DNA of 37,776 nucleotides from Mycoplasmatota bacterium (GTDB lineage Bacteria > Bacillota_I > Bacilli_A > RF39 > UBA660), in assembly GCA_012727915.1 (NCBI GenBank), contig JAAYGD010000008.1:1-37776 (forward strand). The letters run 5' to 3'. Positions 1-9,825 of the stretch are shown piece by piece. A program made the translations under genes and the position numbers. The stretch's first letter is position 1. Every line of letters starts with the position of its first letter. Under the pieces are notes generated by a model, which saw only the letters and a program-made list of their open reading frames with translations, made no database searches and was not told the DNA's origin.

Positions 1-139
1 AGAAATACCATCAAATGTTAATGCAAAAACTAATGCTATTTCAGAAACACATACTTTTTATGATACTTATAATCCAACAAAACAAGGGGGCGTATATACT
101 GCCCCATCTCAAGAGGGGATATGGACTAAACAACCATAA
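1..139 (+). CDS. C-terminal end of a BspA-like/LRR_5 surface protein (5' end outside window)
   Basis: Frame 2 reads ...EIPSNVNAKTNAISETHTFYDTYNPTKQGGVYTAPSQEGIWTKQP*; the tail matches the end of the LRR protein at 15426-16469 (FYKTY...GTYKSSEQNGTWTKQS*). Confidence 0.7.
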   Translation, partial: EIPSNVNAKTNAISETHTFYDTYNPTKQGGVYTAPSQEGIWTKQP

Positions 140-141
140 TA

Positions 142-164
142 AAAACAGGATTTATTCCTGTTTT
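142..164. terminator. Bidirectional intrinsic terminator
   Basis: AAAACAGGA-TTTAT-TCCTGTTTT perfect inverted repeat between convergent genes. Confidence 0.8.
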
Positions 165-592
165 CCTTTACAATTAATACAAGGATTATTATTAATACAA
201 TAATTATCTATATCAATAGTTTCAATATTTAATGTTTTTTTAAGATATTGTTCTAACTTAGTAATTGTATAACAAGATACTGAATTTTTAATGTTTTCCG
301 AATCTCTAATAGCTATTTTTTTGTCTATTTTTAGTACATCTGTAAAGAATATTTGAAGTATACTATCTTTTCTAAGTATATTATTTATATAAGTTTTACC
401 TGTTTCAGTTATTGTTATTTTGTTAGCATAATTGATTAGTTTTAAATTATCTAATGTTTTAAGTGCTCTTACAACACTGGGCTTACTATAATTTAAATGT
501 TTAGAAATATTTGTTATAGTAATTTCATTATTTTTAGATACTTCAAATATAGCTATTAAGTATTCAGTTTGAGAAGGAGTTAATTCTATCAT
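152..592 (-). CDS. DtxR/MntR-fold winged-helix regulator with C-terminal Cys cluster, last gene of suf operon
   Basis: [20 protein letters not shown]...[28 protein letters not shown] is a DtxR-like N-terminus; C-terminus [21 protein letters not shown] overlap with sufB. Confidence 0.75.
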   Translation of the reverse strand: MIELTPSQTEYLIAIFEVSKNNEITITNISKHLNYSKPSVVRALKTLDNLKLINYANKITITETGKTYINNILRKDSILQIFFTDVLKIDKKIAIRDSENIKNSVSCYTITKLEQYLKKTLNIETIDIDNYCINNNPCINCKGKQE

Positions 593-1968
593 CCTATTGA
601 GCCCTCCATATTTAGTTTTAATAATTGATTTAATTCTACAGCATATTCCATTGGTAATTCTTTTGTAAAAGGTTCTATAAAACCTAATATAATCATTTCT
701 TTTGCTAATGATTCTGGTATTCCTTTACTCATAATATAAAATAATAGTCTTTCATCAATTTTTGATACTTTAGCTTCATGTTTTATTATAGATGAGTTGT
801 TTTCTATTTTTGAATAAGGAATGGTGTTAGATATTGATTTATTATCTAAAAGTAATGTATCACATTCAACAGAAGTTTTTGAATTAATTGCGTCTTTAGA
901 ATGAATTACTGTTCCTCTATAATTATTTATACCACCATTTTTAGATATAGCTTTTGAAATGATTTTAGAAGATGTGTTGGGCGCTAAATGAATCATTTTT
1001 GCACCTGCATCTTGTATTTGATTGTTAGCAACTGCAATAGATATTGTGGTACCTTTTGAGCCTTCTCCTTTAAGAATTACTGAAGGGTACTTCATGTTAT
1101 ACTTGGATCCCAGATTTCCATCTATCCATTCCATAATAGCGTTTTCTTCGCATATTGCTCTTTTAGTAACTAAATTATAAACATCACTTGACCAATTTTG
1201 TATTGCAGTGTATCTACAATAAGCATTTTTTGCAACAAATATTTCTACTACTGAAGCATGAAGAGAATCATTGGAGTATAGTGGTGCTGTGCAACCTTCT
1301 ATATAGTGTAGTGAAGCTCCTTCATCTACTATAATAATAGTTCTTTCAAATTGTCCAAATTTATTGGAATTCATTCTAAAATATGATTGTAGTGGTTTAT
1401 CTAATTTGATTCCTTTTGGTATATAAATGAAAGACCCACCAGACCATATAGAAGAGTTTAATGCTGCAAATTTGTTATCAGTATAAGGTACTAACATACC
1501 AAAGTATTTTTTAAATAATTCTGGGTGTTTTTTTAATGCTGTATCGGTATCTAAAAATATAACTCCTTTGTCATCTAATTCTTTTTGTATATTATGATAT
1601 ACCATTTCTGATTCATATTGAGTTGCAACTCCTGATAAATATTTAGCTTCTGCTTCTTTTATTCCTAATCTATCAAAAGTATTCTTTATTTTTTCTGGAA
1701 CTTCATCCCAAGAAGTATTAGCTTTTTCTGATGGTTTAATATAATAATTAATATCATCAAAATCAATTTCAATTTGTTCTAATTTTTCCCAATTAGGCAT
1801 TTTTAATTCAATATATTTTTTATATGCTTTAATTCTATATTCTAACATCCAAACTGGTTCTTCTTTTAATTTAGATATTATTTTTATTTTATCTTCATCT
1901 AAACCTTTATCTAGTTTGAATAATCCTATATTTCCATCATTAAATCCATATTTATAATCATAATTCAT
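589..1968 (-). CDS. sufB: Fe-S cluster assembly protein SufB
   Basis: SufB motifs [39 protein letters not shown]; start chosen at the ATG after AGGTGA rather than upstream GTG (1977). Confidence 0.95.
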   Translation of the reverse strand: MNYDYKYGFNDGNIGLFKLDKGLDEDKIKIISKLKEEPVWMLEYRIKAYKKYIELKMPNWEKLEQIEIDFDDINYYIKPSEKANTSWDEVPEKIKNTFDRLGIKEAEAKYLSGVATQYESEMVYHNIQKELDDKGVIFLDTDTALKKHPELFKKYFGMLVPYTDNKFAALNSSIWSGGSFIYIPKGIKLDKPLQSYFRMNSNKFGQFERTIIIVDEGASLHYIEGCTAPLYSNDSLHASVVEIFVAKNAYCRYTAIQNWSSDVYNLVTKRAICEENAIMEWIDGNLGSKYNMKYPSVILKGEGSKGTTISIAVANNQIQDAGAKMIHLAPNTSSKIISKAISKNGGINNYRGTVIHSKDAINSKTSVECDTLLLDNKSISNTIPYSKIENNSSIIKHEAKVSKIDERLLFYIMSKGIPESLAKEMIILGFIEPFTKELPMEYAVELNQLLKLNMEGSIG

Positions 1969-2392
1969 CTTTATCACCTATAGCTTTCTTAAATGCTTTA
2001 TATGGTAATATCGCACATTTTATTCTAGGTGGTAAATTTTTAATACCTTCAAATGCTATAGCATCTTTAATAATATTTTTATCAAAATCTTTTCCTACTA
2101 GCATATTATTAATATTATTAATAATTATATCTACTTCTTTTAAAGTTTTTCCAATTAATAATTCACTCATAATAGAAGTAGAAGCTTTGCATACAGTACA
2201 TCCATTTACATCGTAAGAAACATCTTTGATAATATCTTTATCAATTAGAACATATATTAATACATCATCGCCACAAGCCGGATTTTTTAAATAAGATTTT
2301 AAATATTCCTGACTATTTATTTCTTTTTTATTTTTTGGATTTTCAATGTGATCTAATATAATGTTTCTATATAAATCATTAGAATAATTCAT
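1958..2392 (-). CDS. sufU: SufU/IscU-like Fe-S scaffold
   Basis: [17 protein letters not shown], conserved C-terminal Cys (IKCAILPY). Confidence 0.93.
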   Translation of the reverse strand: MNYSNDLYRNIILDHIENPKNKKEINSQEYLKSYLKNPACGDDVLIYVLIDKDIIKDVSYDVNGCTVCKASTSIMSELLIGKTLKEVDIIINNINNMLVGKDFDKNIIKDAIAFEGIKNLPPRIKCAILPYKAFKKAIGDKDEL

Positions 2393-3569
2393 TTATATAA
2401 TCACCTGCTTTCATTAAAATTTCAATTAATTTATCTATTTCTTCTTTTGTATTATAAAAAGATAAACTAATTCTTACTGTTGAATCTACTTTTAAATACT
2501 TCATAAAAGGTTCACAACAATGATGACCCGCTCTAACAATAATATTATATTTATCTAAAAGGCTTCCTATATCATGAGAATGTATATTATTAATGTTAAA
2601 TAACACTATTGAACTATCTTCATTTTGTTCATTATATATATTTATATTATATATATTTTGTAATTGTTTAATTAGATATTTTCTTAAATTAACAACATAA
2701 TTATGCATATTAATGATACCAATTTTATTTATATAATCTATGGCTTTCCCTAAACCCAATACAGAAGAAATCATCATAGTTCCTGCTTCGAATTTGTAAG
2801 GAGTATCTTTATATGTAGTATTATCTATAGATACAGAATCTATCATTTCACCACCATATGATATTGGTTCCATATTATCTAATAATTGTTTTTTTCCATA
2901 AAGAATACCAATTCCTGTTGGTCCATACATTTTATGGCCAGAAAAAGCATAGAAATCAACTTCTAAATCTTTAACATCAATTTTAATATTTGAAATTGCT
3001 TGAGCTCCATCCACAATAAATAAAGCATTATATTTATGAATAATATTAGATAATTCTTTAATGTTGTTTGTGGCTCCCATAGTGTTTGATACATGGTTAA
3101 GGGCTACAATTTTTGTGTTAGTATTTATATTATTTTTTAATAGAGAAGGGGATATTGTTCCATTTTTTTCTACATCTAATACAATTAATTTAGCTTTTTT
3201 TCTTTTACATAATTTTTGCCAAGGAACAAAATTTGAATGATGTTCTATTATTGAAATTATAATTTCATCGTTTTCATTTATAATATCTTCTAAGAAATAA
3301 GCAAGTAGGTTAATACTATCAGTAGTTCCTCTAGTAAATACAATTTCATTATTATTAGCGTTAATAAAATTAGCAACTTTATTTCTTACTTCTTCATATT
3401 TGTTAGTAGAATAATATGATAAACTATCTATTCCTCTATTAATGTTAGAATTATATTTAGTATAATAATCATTTATTTCATTTATAACTTCAATAGGTTT
3501 AAATGAAGTTGCAGCATTATTAAAATATATGTATTTTTCTTTTAACATTGGAAAATCTTCTCGATTCAT
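2379..3569 (-). CDS. sufS: Cysteine desulfurase SufS
   Basis: Class V aminotransferase; SGHKMYGPTGIGILYG PLP-Lys motif, RAGHHCCEP active-site Cys loop. Confidence 0.95.
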   Translation of the reverse strand: MNREDFPMLKEKYIYFNNAATSFKPIEVINEINDYYTKYNSNINRGIDSLSYYSTNKYEEVRNKVANFINANNNEIVFTRGTTDSINLLAYFLEDIINENDEIIISIIEHHSNFVPWQKLCKRKKAKLIVLDVEKNGTISPSLLKNNINTNTKIVALNHVSNTMGATNNIKELSNIIHKYNALFIVDGAQAISNIKIDVKDLEVDFYAFSGHKMYGPTGIGILYGKKQLLDNMEPISYGGEMIDSVSIDNTTYKDTPYKFEAGTMMISSVLGLGKAIDYINKIGIINMHNYVVNLRKYLIKQLQNIYNINIYNEQNEDSSIVLFNINNIHSHDIGSLLDKYNIIVRAGHHCCEPFMKYLKVDSTVRISLSFYNTKEEIDKLIEILMKAGDYINELF

Positions 3570-4303
3570 ATATACCTCACAATCATTTTTTCAATTATTT
3601 CTTTTTTTTCAATAGGAGTATCTTTTAAAAGAAAATTTAATGCATACATTCTATTTGCTTCTTCTTTACTTATTCCTTTACTCATCAAATAATATAAATC
3701 TCTATCATTAAGTTTAGAAACACTAGATGAATGTTTTGCAAAAACATTATTTTCATCTATAAAAAGAATAGGAGACATTTCTACTTTTGAATTATTATCA
3801 AATATTATTGCTTCGATATTTTGATTTGAATTGGAATTTATAGAATCGTTTTTAATATTACTTTTAATATTCATTAAACAATTTGAATTGTTATTTAAAA
3901 TAGTTCTATTAATAATAATAGAATTAGTATTGTTGTTTAGATGATTTACAAGAGTATTGTGAGTACTTATATTATTGTTAGATAAATTAATTAATGAAAA
4001 GTTAGAATTGCTATTTTTACCAATTAAATTTATATTAATATCTGTAGTACTCTTTTTATTAAATAAACCAAAGAATAATTTTACTGATGAATTATCATCT
4101 ACATTTATTGTTAAATTTAATTTAATATTATGAATAGTAATTAAATAGATATTACTTTTTATATTTTTTTCTAAGGTTATGTTTAAATTTAAATTTAAGT
4201 ATTTTATAATATCTAATTCTAAATCTACATTTTTATTTATTATTATTTCTTTATCTAAGACTTTATCTATCTTTAAATTAGTATTATCGCTAATCTCTAT
4301 CAT
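3566..4303 (-). CDS. sufD: Short, Asn-rich SufD-like protein
   Basis: C-terminal FAKHSSSVSKLNDRDLYYLMSKGISKEEA matches the SufB/SufD family; position in suf operon; 245 aa. Confidence 0.85.
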   Translation of the reverse strand: MIEISDNTNLKIDKVLDKEIIINKNVDLELDIIKYLNLNLNITLEKNIKSNIYLITIHNIKLNLTINVDDNSSVKLFFGLFNKKSTTDININLIGKNSNSNFSLINLSNNNISTHNTLVNHLNNNTNSIIINRTILNNNSNCLMNIKSNIKNDSINSNSNQNIEAIIFDNNSKVEMSPILFIDENNVFAKHSSSVSKLNDRDLYYLMSKGISKEEANRMYALNFLLKDTPIEKKEIIEKMIVRYI

Positions 4304-5025
4304 GATTTATAACCTTCTTTTTCTATCTTTTCTGCTAAAGAATTATCACCAGATTGAGTAATTCTACCATTATCAATAACATGTACATGAGTTGGTTTTA
4401 AATATTTTAAAATATTAGTATGATGAGTAATTATTAAAAAAGATATTTCATCATTATTCTCATAGTATTCTTTTAAAGTTTTACCAACAGTTTTAACTGC
4501 ATCTACATCTAAACCAGAATCTATTTCATCTAAAATAATTAGTTTTGGTTTAAACATTAGTATTTGCGCAATTTCATTTTTCTTTTTTTCACCACCACTA
4601 AAACCTACATTAACATCTCTTTTAATATAGTCATCTTTTAGATTTAATTTATCTTTTGTATTTTCAATTAATTTATATAATTCTATTGTATTAATTTTTT
4701 CTTTATTTCTAGAGTTTATAGCGTTTTTAATAAAATCAAGATTAGAAATTCCATCTAATTCGTTAGGATATTGCATTGCAAGAAACATACCTTTTCTAGC
4801 TCTTTCATCAACTGTCATTTTAATTAAATCTTCATTATTAAAATAAATGGATCCATTTAATATTTCATATCTAGGATCTCCCATTAATGTGTTTGCAAGG
4901 GTACTTTTACCAATACCATTTTTCCCCATAACTGCATGAATTTCTTTATTGTTTATATTTAAACTGATATTGTTTAATATTTCTTTTCCATCAGTTTTTA
5001 CTTTTAAATTTTTTATTGTAAGCAT
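4300..5025 (-). CDS. sufC: Fe-S assembly ATPase SufC
   Basis: Walker A GKNGIGKST, signature FSGGEKKKNEI, SufC-like LDEIDSGLDVDAV; start MLTIKNLKVK at 5025 behind AGGAGG (the ORF-track start at 5091 is upstream of the predicted promoter). Confidence 0.95.
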   Translation of the reverse strand: MLTIKNLKVKTDGKEILNNISLNINNKEIHAVMGKNGIGKSTLANTLMGDPRYEILNGSIYFNNEDLIKMTVDERARKGMFLAMQYPNELDGISNLDFIKNAINSRNKEKINTIELYKLIENTKDKLNLKDDYIKRDVNVGFSGGEKKKNEIAQILMFKPKLIILDEIDSGLDVDAVKTVGKTLKEYYENNDEISFLIITHHTNILKYLKPTHVHVIDNGRITQSGDNSLAEKIEKEGYKS

Positions 5026-5036
5026 AATTATCCTCC

Positions 5037-5054
5037 TGTTAGCAGACGCTAACA
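5037..5054. promoter_or_regulatory. Candidate operator for suf operon (palindrome)
   Basis: TGTTAGC-AGAC-GCTAACA, perfect 7-bp arms, between predicted -10 and sufC SD. Confidence 0.6.
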
Positions 5055-5059
5055 AAACA

Positions 5060-5088
5060 ATTATATTATATAAATCAAAAATATGCAA
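5060..5088 (-). promoter_or_regulatory. suf operon promoter (-35 TTGCAT, 17 bp spacer, -10 TATAAT)
   Basis: Minus strand TTGCAT-N17-TATAAT, six bases upstream of the palindrome. Confidence 0.7.
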
Positions 5089-5101
5089 CAATAAATGTTT
5101 G

Positions 5102-5110
5102 TGATATAAT
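5102..5110 (+). promoter_or_regulatory. Extended -10 promoter for the 5129 gene
   Basis: TGATATAAT (TGn-TATAAT) upstream of AGGAGG and ATG 5129; no good -35. Confidence 0.55.
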
Positions 5111-5128
5111 TATTTTTAGGAGGTTTTT

Positions 5129-5830
5129 ATGTTTCAACATAAACTTGATTATGATAGGTTAAAGAATGATTTTGAAAAAAGTTTTGAAAAAAATGAAAAG
5201 AAGGCATTAGATGATTCTTTGCTTTTTAATAGTAATTTTATTGATAACTTAATTTATTTACTTAAAGAAGAAATAAGTGTTATTGATAGATATTATTATG
5301 ATTTTTCTTTGTTTTTAGGAAACAAAGATATTACTGGACATGAAATATATGATTTTTATCATAGATATTTTTCTAATGATATTGCAAATGAAGAAAAAGA
5401 AAAAATTAATGAAGGAAATTCGAATGTTGAAATTGCGTATATTTATTATGTTGAAGATGGTTATAAGATAGTTCCGGAAACCGAAGCATCTGAAGATGTA
5501 AAAAATAATATTTGTGATGATTGGGGAGACAATTGTTCTTTATTAATATTGATAAATAAAAAAATAATGGAACAAAAACATGGTTTAACTTTGTCATTAG
5601 TGGAATTAAGTACTTTACCTTACTATAGATCTAAAGAAGAATATATAGGAGAATTATTAAAGTATGATTTAAATGATGATATATTATCTTATAATAATGA
5701 AGAAACTAAGAGATATTTTGTTGAAGTAATAAAAGAATATTCTAATAAAAACGGGAATAATTTGAATGATTTATTAGAAGATGTAATGATTAATGATAAA
5801 CCAATAAAATATAGTTTAGAAAGGCATTGA
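5129..5830 (+). CDS. Hypothetical protein divergent from suf
   Basis: 233-aa ORF with promoter, SD (AGGAGG) and terminator; family not recognised. Confidence 0.8.
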   Translation: MFQHKLDYDRLKNDFEKSFEKNEKKALDDSLLFNSNFIDNLIYLLKEEISVIDRYYYDFSLFLGNKDITGHEIYDFYHRYFSNDIANEEKEKINEGNSNVEIAYIYYVEDGYKIVPETEASEDVKNNICDDWGDNCSLLILINKKIMEQKHGLTLSLVELSTLPYYRSKEEYIGELLKYDLNDDILSYNNEETKRYFVEVIKEYSNKNGNNLNDLLEDVMINDKPIKYSLERH

Positions 5831-5845
5831 AAAATGCTTTTTTTT
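5821..5845 (+). terminator. Intrinsic terminator
   Basis: GCATT-GAAA-AATGC followed by T8. Confidence 0.75.
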
Positions 5846-5899
5846 CTTTATAAAATATACTTTATTGTGGTATAATAAACTTGTTTTAGGAGGTCTTTT

Positions 5900-6607
5900 A
5901 TGGCAGTAATATATAAATTAGTTAATGTTAGTAAAATTTATAAAAGAAAAAATTTTGAGACCAGAGCATTAGATGATATAAATTTAGACATTAATGAAGG
6001 TGAAGTTATAGTCATAGTAGGACCATCAGGTAGTGGAAAAAGCACCTTATTAAACGTATTATCATGTGTTGATAATGTTACAAATGGAGAAATTTATTAT
6101 AAAGATATGAATATATGTTTATTTAATGAAAAGAGTAAAGTTGAATATATTAGAGAAGTACCTGGATTTATTTTTCAATCTTATAATTTAATTCCCAATT
6201 TAATTGCAAAAGAAAATATAGAATTAGCTTCTCATATTTCGAAAGCTCCATTAGATGTTAAAGATATTATAAAATTAGTGGGTTTAAATGAACATAAATA
6301 TAAGTTTCCTTTTCAAATGAGTGGGGGGCAATTACAAAGGGTATCTATTGCTAGAGCATTGGTTAAAAATCCTAGGGTTTTATTTTGTGATGAACCAACT
6401 GGAGCTTTAGATGAAAAGATGGGTAAACAAATATTAAAATTATTACAAAAGATAAATAAACAATATAAGAACACTTTAATAATAGTAACTCATAATCCTA
6501 GTATTGGAGATATTGCAAATACCGTTATTACTATGAAAAATGGGAAAATTGATAATATCAAAAGAAATGAAAAAACAAAAAAAGCTGATGAAATAGGGTG
6601 GGCATAA
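5900..6607 (+). CDS. ABC transporter ATP-binding protein (LolD/MacB class), first of two
   Basis: GPSGSGKST, MSGGQLQRVSIARAL, LFCDEPTGALD, VTHNP. Confidence 0.93.
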   Translation: MAVIYKLVNVSKIYKRKNFETRALDDINLDINEGEVIVIVGPSGSGKSTLLNVLSCVDNVTNGEIYYKDMNICLFNEKSKVEYIREVPGFIFQSYNLIPNLIAKENIELASHISKAPLDVKDIIKLVGLNEHKYKFPFQMSGGQLQRVSIARALVKNPRVLFCDEPTGALDEKMGKQILKLLQKINKQYKNTLIIVTHNPSIGDIANTVITMKNGKIDNIKRNEKTKKADEIGWA

Positions 6608-9084
6608 TGAAGTTATTATTTATAAATTCATTTTCAAGTATTAGAAAGAAAAAATTACAAATAATAGGAATAATCCTTTTAGTGTTTTTATCTACTAGTA
6701 TTTATACGATGATGAATATGGCAGTAGATAGAATGGAAGGAGCTTATACTAATTATATTAATGAACAAAATGTTGAAGATTTAAGTTTAACTATTGATAT
6801 TGATTATAGAAATAGTTATACATATTCTGATGTTTTGAATATAAAGGGTAATATAGAGACTGATGATAATGAACAATATATTATTAATTTATATTTAATG
6901 TGTTTAGCAAGTAGAAATTGTACAGATGATTTTCTTAAACAAGTAGATAGAGTATTTGAAAAATATGATTTAAATAAATCAAAGAAACAAGAAGTATTAG
7001 AAGATATTGCAAGAAAATATAATTTTTATTATGAGGAAACAAGAAGTAAATTGGGTCAAAATAATGATTATATTTATAGAGTTATGCCTTATATTAAAAA
7101 TAAGAAAATCAATAAACCTTTTTTAATAAAAGGAAAGTTTCCAACCGCAAATAATGAAGTAACTATTTTAGATGGATATGCTAAAAAAAATAATTTGAAA
7201 ATTGGAAGTAAGATAAATTTAAGTGATAAGGAATATACAATAGTTGGTTATGCATATGCATCTGATTATATGTATCCTATAATTAATATTTCTTCTCCTA
7301 TGTTTGATGAACAAAAACATAATATAGTTTTTATGCACTCTGATGAATATAAAAATTTTAATGGTGTTGAAGAAATAGCTAATAGTATTAAATTTAAAAA
7401 AGAAAATAGAACAGATGAAATTGTTGAAAAAGAAAAAAAAGCATATCTTTCTATGAATGATATGTTAAGAATAGTAAGAAATAAATCTCCCAAATTAAAG
7501 TTTGAAAATGGAAGAATTTTTACTGAGAGTTTCTTATATTTATTATTGGGAGTATCCGCTATAATAATATTAGTAATAGCTAAGAAGAGAATAGATGATG
7601 AAAGATTACAAATTGGTGTATTAAAAGCTTTAGGCTATAATAGATCTTCTATAGCGTTATCTTATTTACTATATCCATTAATAGGTGGTTTAGTTGGTGG
7701 AATATTAGGTTTTACTTTTGGATATTTTATGCATCCTACAATGACAAGTTTATTTATTAGTTATTACAATGTTCCTACTTTAAAAGCTACTTTTGATACC
7801 TCATATTTATTAAAAAGTACATTAATTCCAACAGTTGTCTTATCTATATTGACTTTCTTTATATTCTTATTTATGTTGAGACATAAAGCATTATATTTGT
7901 TGAGAGAAGGAAGTAATATTAAGGTTAATTTTATAAGCAGAATAATATCAAGAATTACTATGATTTTACCTTTTAAAGAAAGATTAAGAATTTCTTTAGC
8001 AAATAGATCTATAGGTAAATTGTTTATAGTGTCATTATCTTCATTTTTAACAGGTTTACTTATAGTATTAGTTTTAGTGGTATTTGATTTGTTTTCATTT
8101 ATTATAGATAAAAGCTTTAAAGATGTTAAATATGATTATGTAGTCAATTATTTGAAACCAGAAACAACAATTAATTTAGTTGATGATTTAGTTTTAACTA
8201 GAGGATATGAAATATCTAAAGTTTATGATAGTAATGATGATTTAAAAGATTTAAAGGAAAGAAAAAAAGATTCTAATAATTCTATTACAATTGAAGGAAT
8301 AGATAAAGAATTAAAATATTTTTATTTGTATGATGAAAATAATAATAAACTTAATACAGATTTAAGTGAAGATAAAATAATAATTAATACTAATATGTCT
8401 AAGATTCTTGGTTTAGAAATTGGGGATAAAATTATATTTAAAAATTTAGATAGAAAATATACGATTGTCAATATTACTGAATCATTCAATGGTTTTTCTG
8501 CATATGTAGATAGGGAAGATTTTGCAAAAGCTATGTCATTAAAATTATCTTATAATAAAATATATTCTAAAGATAGTAAATATTCTGATTATTCTAAAAT
8601 TGAAAATGAAGAAATTATGAATATAGCTAGTATATTTAGTACTAAAGATTTAAAGAGAAATATGGGTACTATTTTAGAAACTTATGATATATCTTTATAT
8701 GTAGTAATGGTATTTGCCGCAATAATGGTATTTGTTATAGTTTTAATTATTGCTAATATTGTTATTGAAGAAAACAAAAAAACTATATCATTAATGAGAG
8801 TATTAGGGTATAAGAAAAAAGAAATAAATTCGATAGTATTAAATATGTATACTCCATTTATTATAATATCTTATATATTATCTATACCTGCTATGATATA
8901 TTTGTTAGAAAAAATTGTTGAAATATTAATGAAAGATATTGATTTTGCTCTTCCTATTACTATTTCTTATATTAAAGCATTTATTGGTTTATTAATATTA
9001 CTTGTTGGATATTATTTAGCAATGTATATTTCAAAAAGAACATTAAAAAGGATACCTTTATCGGTAGCATTAAAGAGGGAGTAA
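6607..9084 (+). CDS. FtsX-like ABC transporter permease
   Basis: Large permease with N-terminal TM, extracellular domain, and two FtsX-type TM blocks; ATG overlaps the upstream stop (TAATG); the 6598 GTG start is unlikely. Confidence 0.9.
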   Translation: MKLLFINSFSSIRKKKLQIIGIILLVFLSTSIYTMMNMAVDRMEGAYTNYINEQNVEDLSLTIDIDYRNSYTYSDVLNIKGNIETDDNEQYIINLYLMCLASRNCTDDFLKQVDRVFEKYDLNKSKKQEVLEDIARKYNFYYEETRSKLGQNNDYIYRVMPYIKNKKINKPFLIKGKFPTANNEVTILDGYAKKNNLKIGSKINLSDKEYTIVGYAYASDYMYPIINISSPMFDEQKHNIVFMHSDEYKNFNGVEEIANSIKFKKENRTDEIVEKEKKAYLSMNDMLRIVRNKSPKLKFENGRIFTESFLYLLLGVSAIIILVIAKKRIDDERLQIGVLKALGYNRSSIALSYLLYPLIGGLVGGILGFTFGYFMHPTMTSLFISYYNVPTLKATFDTSYLLKSTLIPTVVLSILTFFIFLFMLRHKALYLLREGSNIKVNFISRIISRITMILPFKERLRISLANRSIGKLFIVSLSSFLTGLLIVLVLVVFDLFSFIIDKSFKDVKYDYVVNYLKPETTINLVDDLVLTRGYEISKVYDSNDDLKDLKERKKDSNNSITIEGIDKELKYFYLYDENNNKLNTDLSEDKIIINTNMSKILGLEIGDKIIFKNLDRKYTIVNITESFNGFSAYVDREDFAKAMSLKLSYNKIYSKDSKYSDYSKIENEEIMNIASIFSTKDLKRNMGTILETYDISLYVVMVFAAIMVFVIVLIIANIVIEENKKTISLMRVLGYKKKEINSIVLNMYTPFIIISYILSIPAMIYLLEKIVEILMKDIDFALPITISYIKAFIGLLILLVGYYLAMYISKRTLKRIPLSVALKRE

Positions 9085-9086
9085 AT

Positions 9087-9791
9087 ATGAAAAAATATAT
9101 AGAATTAAGTAATGTTTATAGAACTTATAAAAACGGAAAATTAAGAAATAATGTATTAAATAAAGTTAATTTGGTTATTAATAAAGGGGAAATAATTGTT
9201 ATTATAGGGCCATCTGGTAGTGGAAAGACTACATTGTTAAATTGCATCTCGGGATTAGATAAACCTACTAAAGGAAAGATTAAAGTGGGAAAAGATATTA
9301 TTACTAGATTTGATGAGAAAGCTTTAACAAAATTTAGAAGAAAAAAATTAGGATTTATTTTTCAAACATATAATTTATTAGAAAACCTAAATGTAAAGCA
9401 AAATATTGAAATAGGAAGTAAATTAGTTAGAAATAAAGTTGATATAAATAAAATAATTGAAATTGTAGATTTATCTAAACATATTACTAAGAATATAGAT
9501 GAATTATCTGGTGGTGAACAACAAAGAGTTAGTATTGCTAGAGCATTAGCAAAGAAACCTGAAATAATGTTTTGTGATGAACCAACTGGAGCTTTAGATG
9601 AAGATACAGGAAAAAAGATATTAAGAGCTTTAGTTGACGCTAATAATGAATATGGTACAACTATGATTATCGTTACACATAATCCCGGTATATCAAAAAT
9701 AGGAGACAGAATAATAAAAATGAATAGTGGTTCAATAATAGAAGATGTAAACAATAAAAGAGTTAAACCAGAAAACATTGTATGGGGATAA
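9087..9791 (+). CDS. ABC transporter ATP-binding protein (LolD/MacB class), second of two
   Basis: GPSGSGKTT, LSGGEQQRVSIARAL, MFCDEPTGALD, VTHNP. Confidence 0.93.
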   Translation: MKKYIELSNVYRTYKNGKLRNNVLNKVNLVINKGEIIVIIGPSGSGKTTLLNCISGLDKPTKGKIKVGKDIITRFDEKALTKFRRKKLGFIFQTYNLLENLNVKQNIEIGSKLVRNKVDINKIIEIVDLSKHITKNIDELSGGEQQRVSIARALAKKPEIMFCDEPTGALDEDTGKKILRALVDANNEYGTTMIIVTHNPGISKIGDRIIKMNSGSIIEDVNNKRVKPENIVWG

Positions 9792-9825
9792 AAATATAGT
9801 ATAATTATAATAGTGAGGTGAATTA

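Noticed and set aside
15-203. 62-aa ORF at left edge
   Set aside because: Overlaps the in-frame tail of the LRR protein in another frame and runs through the terminator at 142-164.
5026-5091. N-terminal extension of SufC in the ORF track
   Set aside because: It overlaps the predicted promoter and operator, and the SufC homology and SD support the start at 5025.
9362-9778. 138-aa minus-strand ORF antisense to the second ABC ATPase
   Set aside because: Lies wholly within a clear ATPase gene; hydrophobic antisense translation typical of AT-rich coding sequence; no SD.
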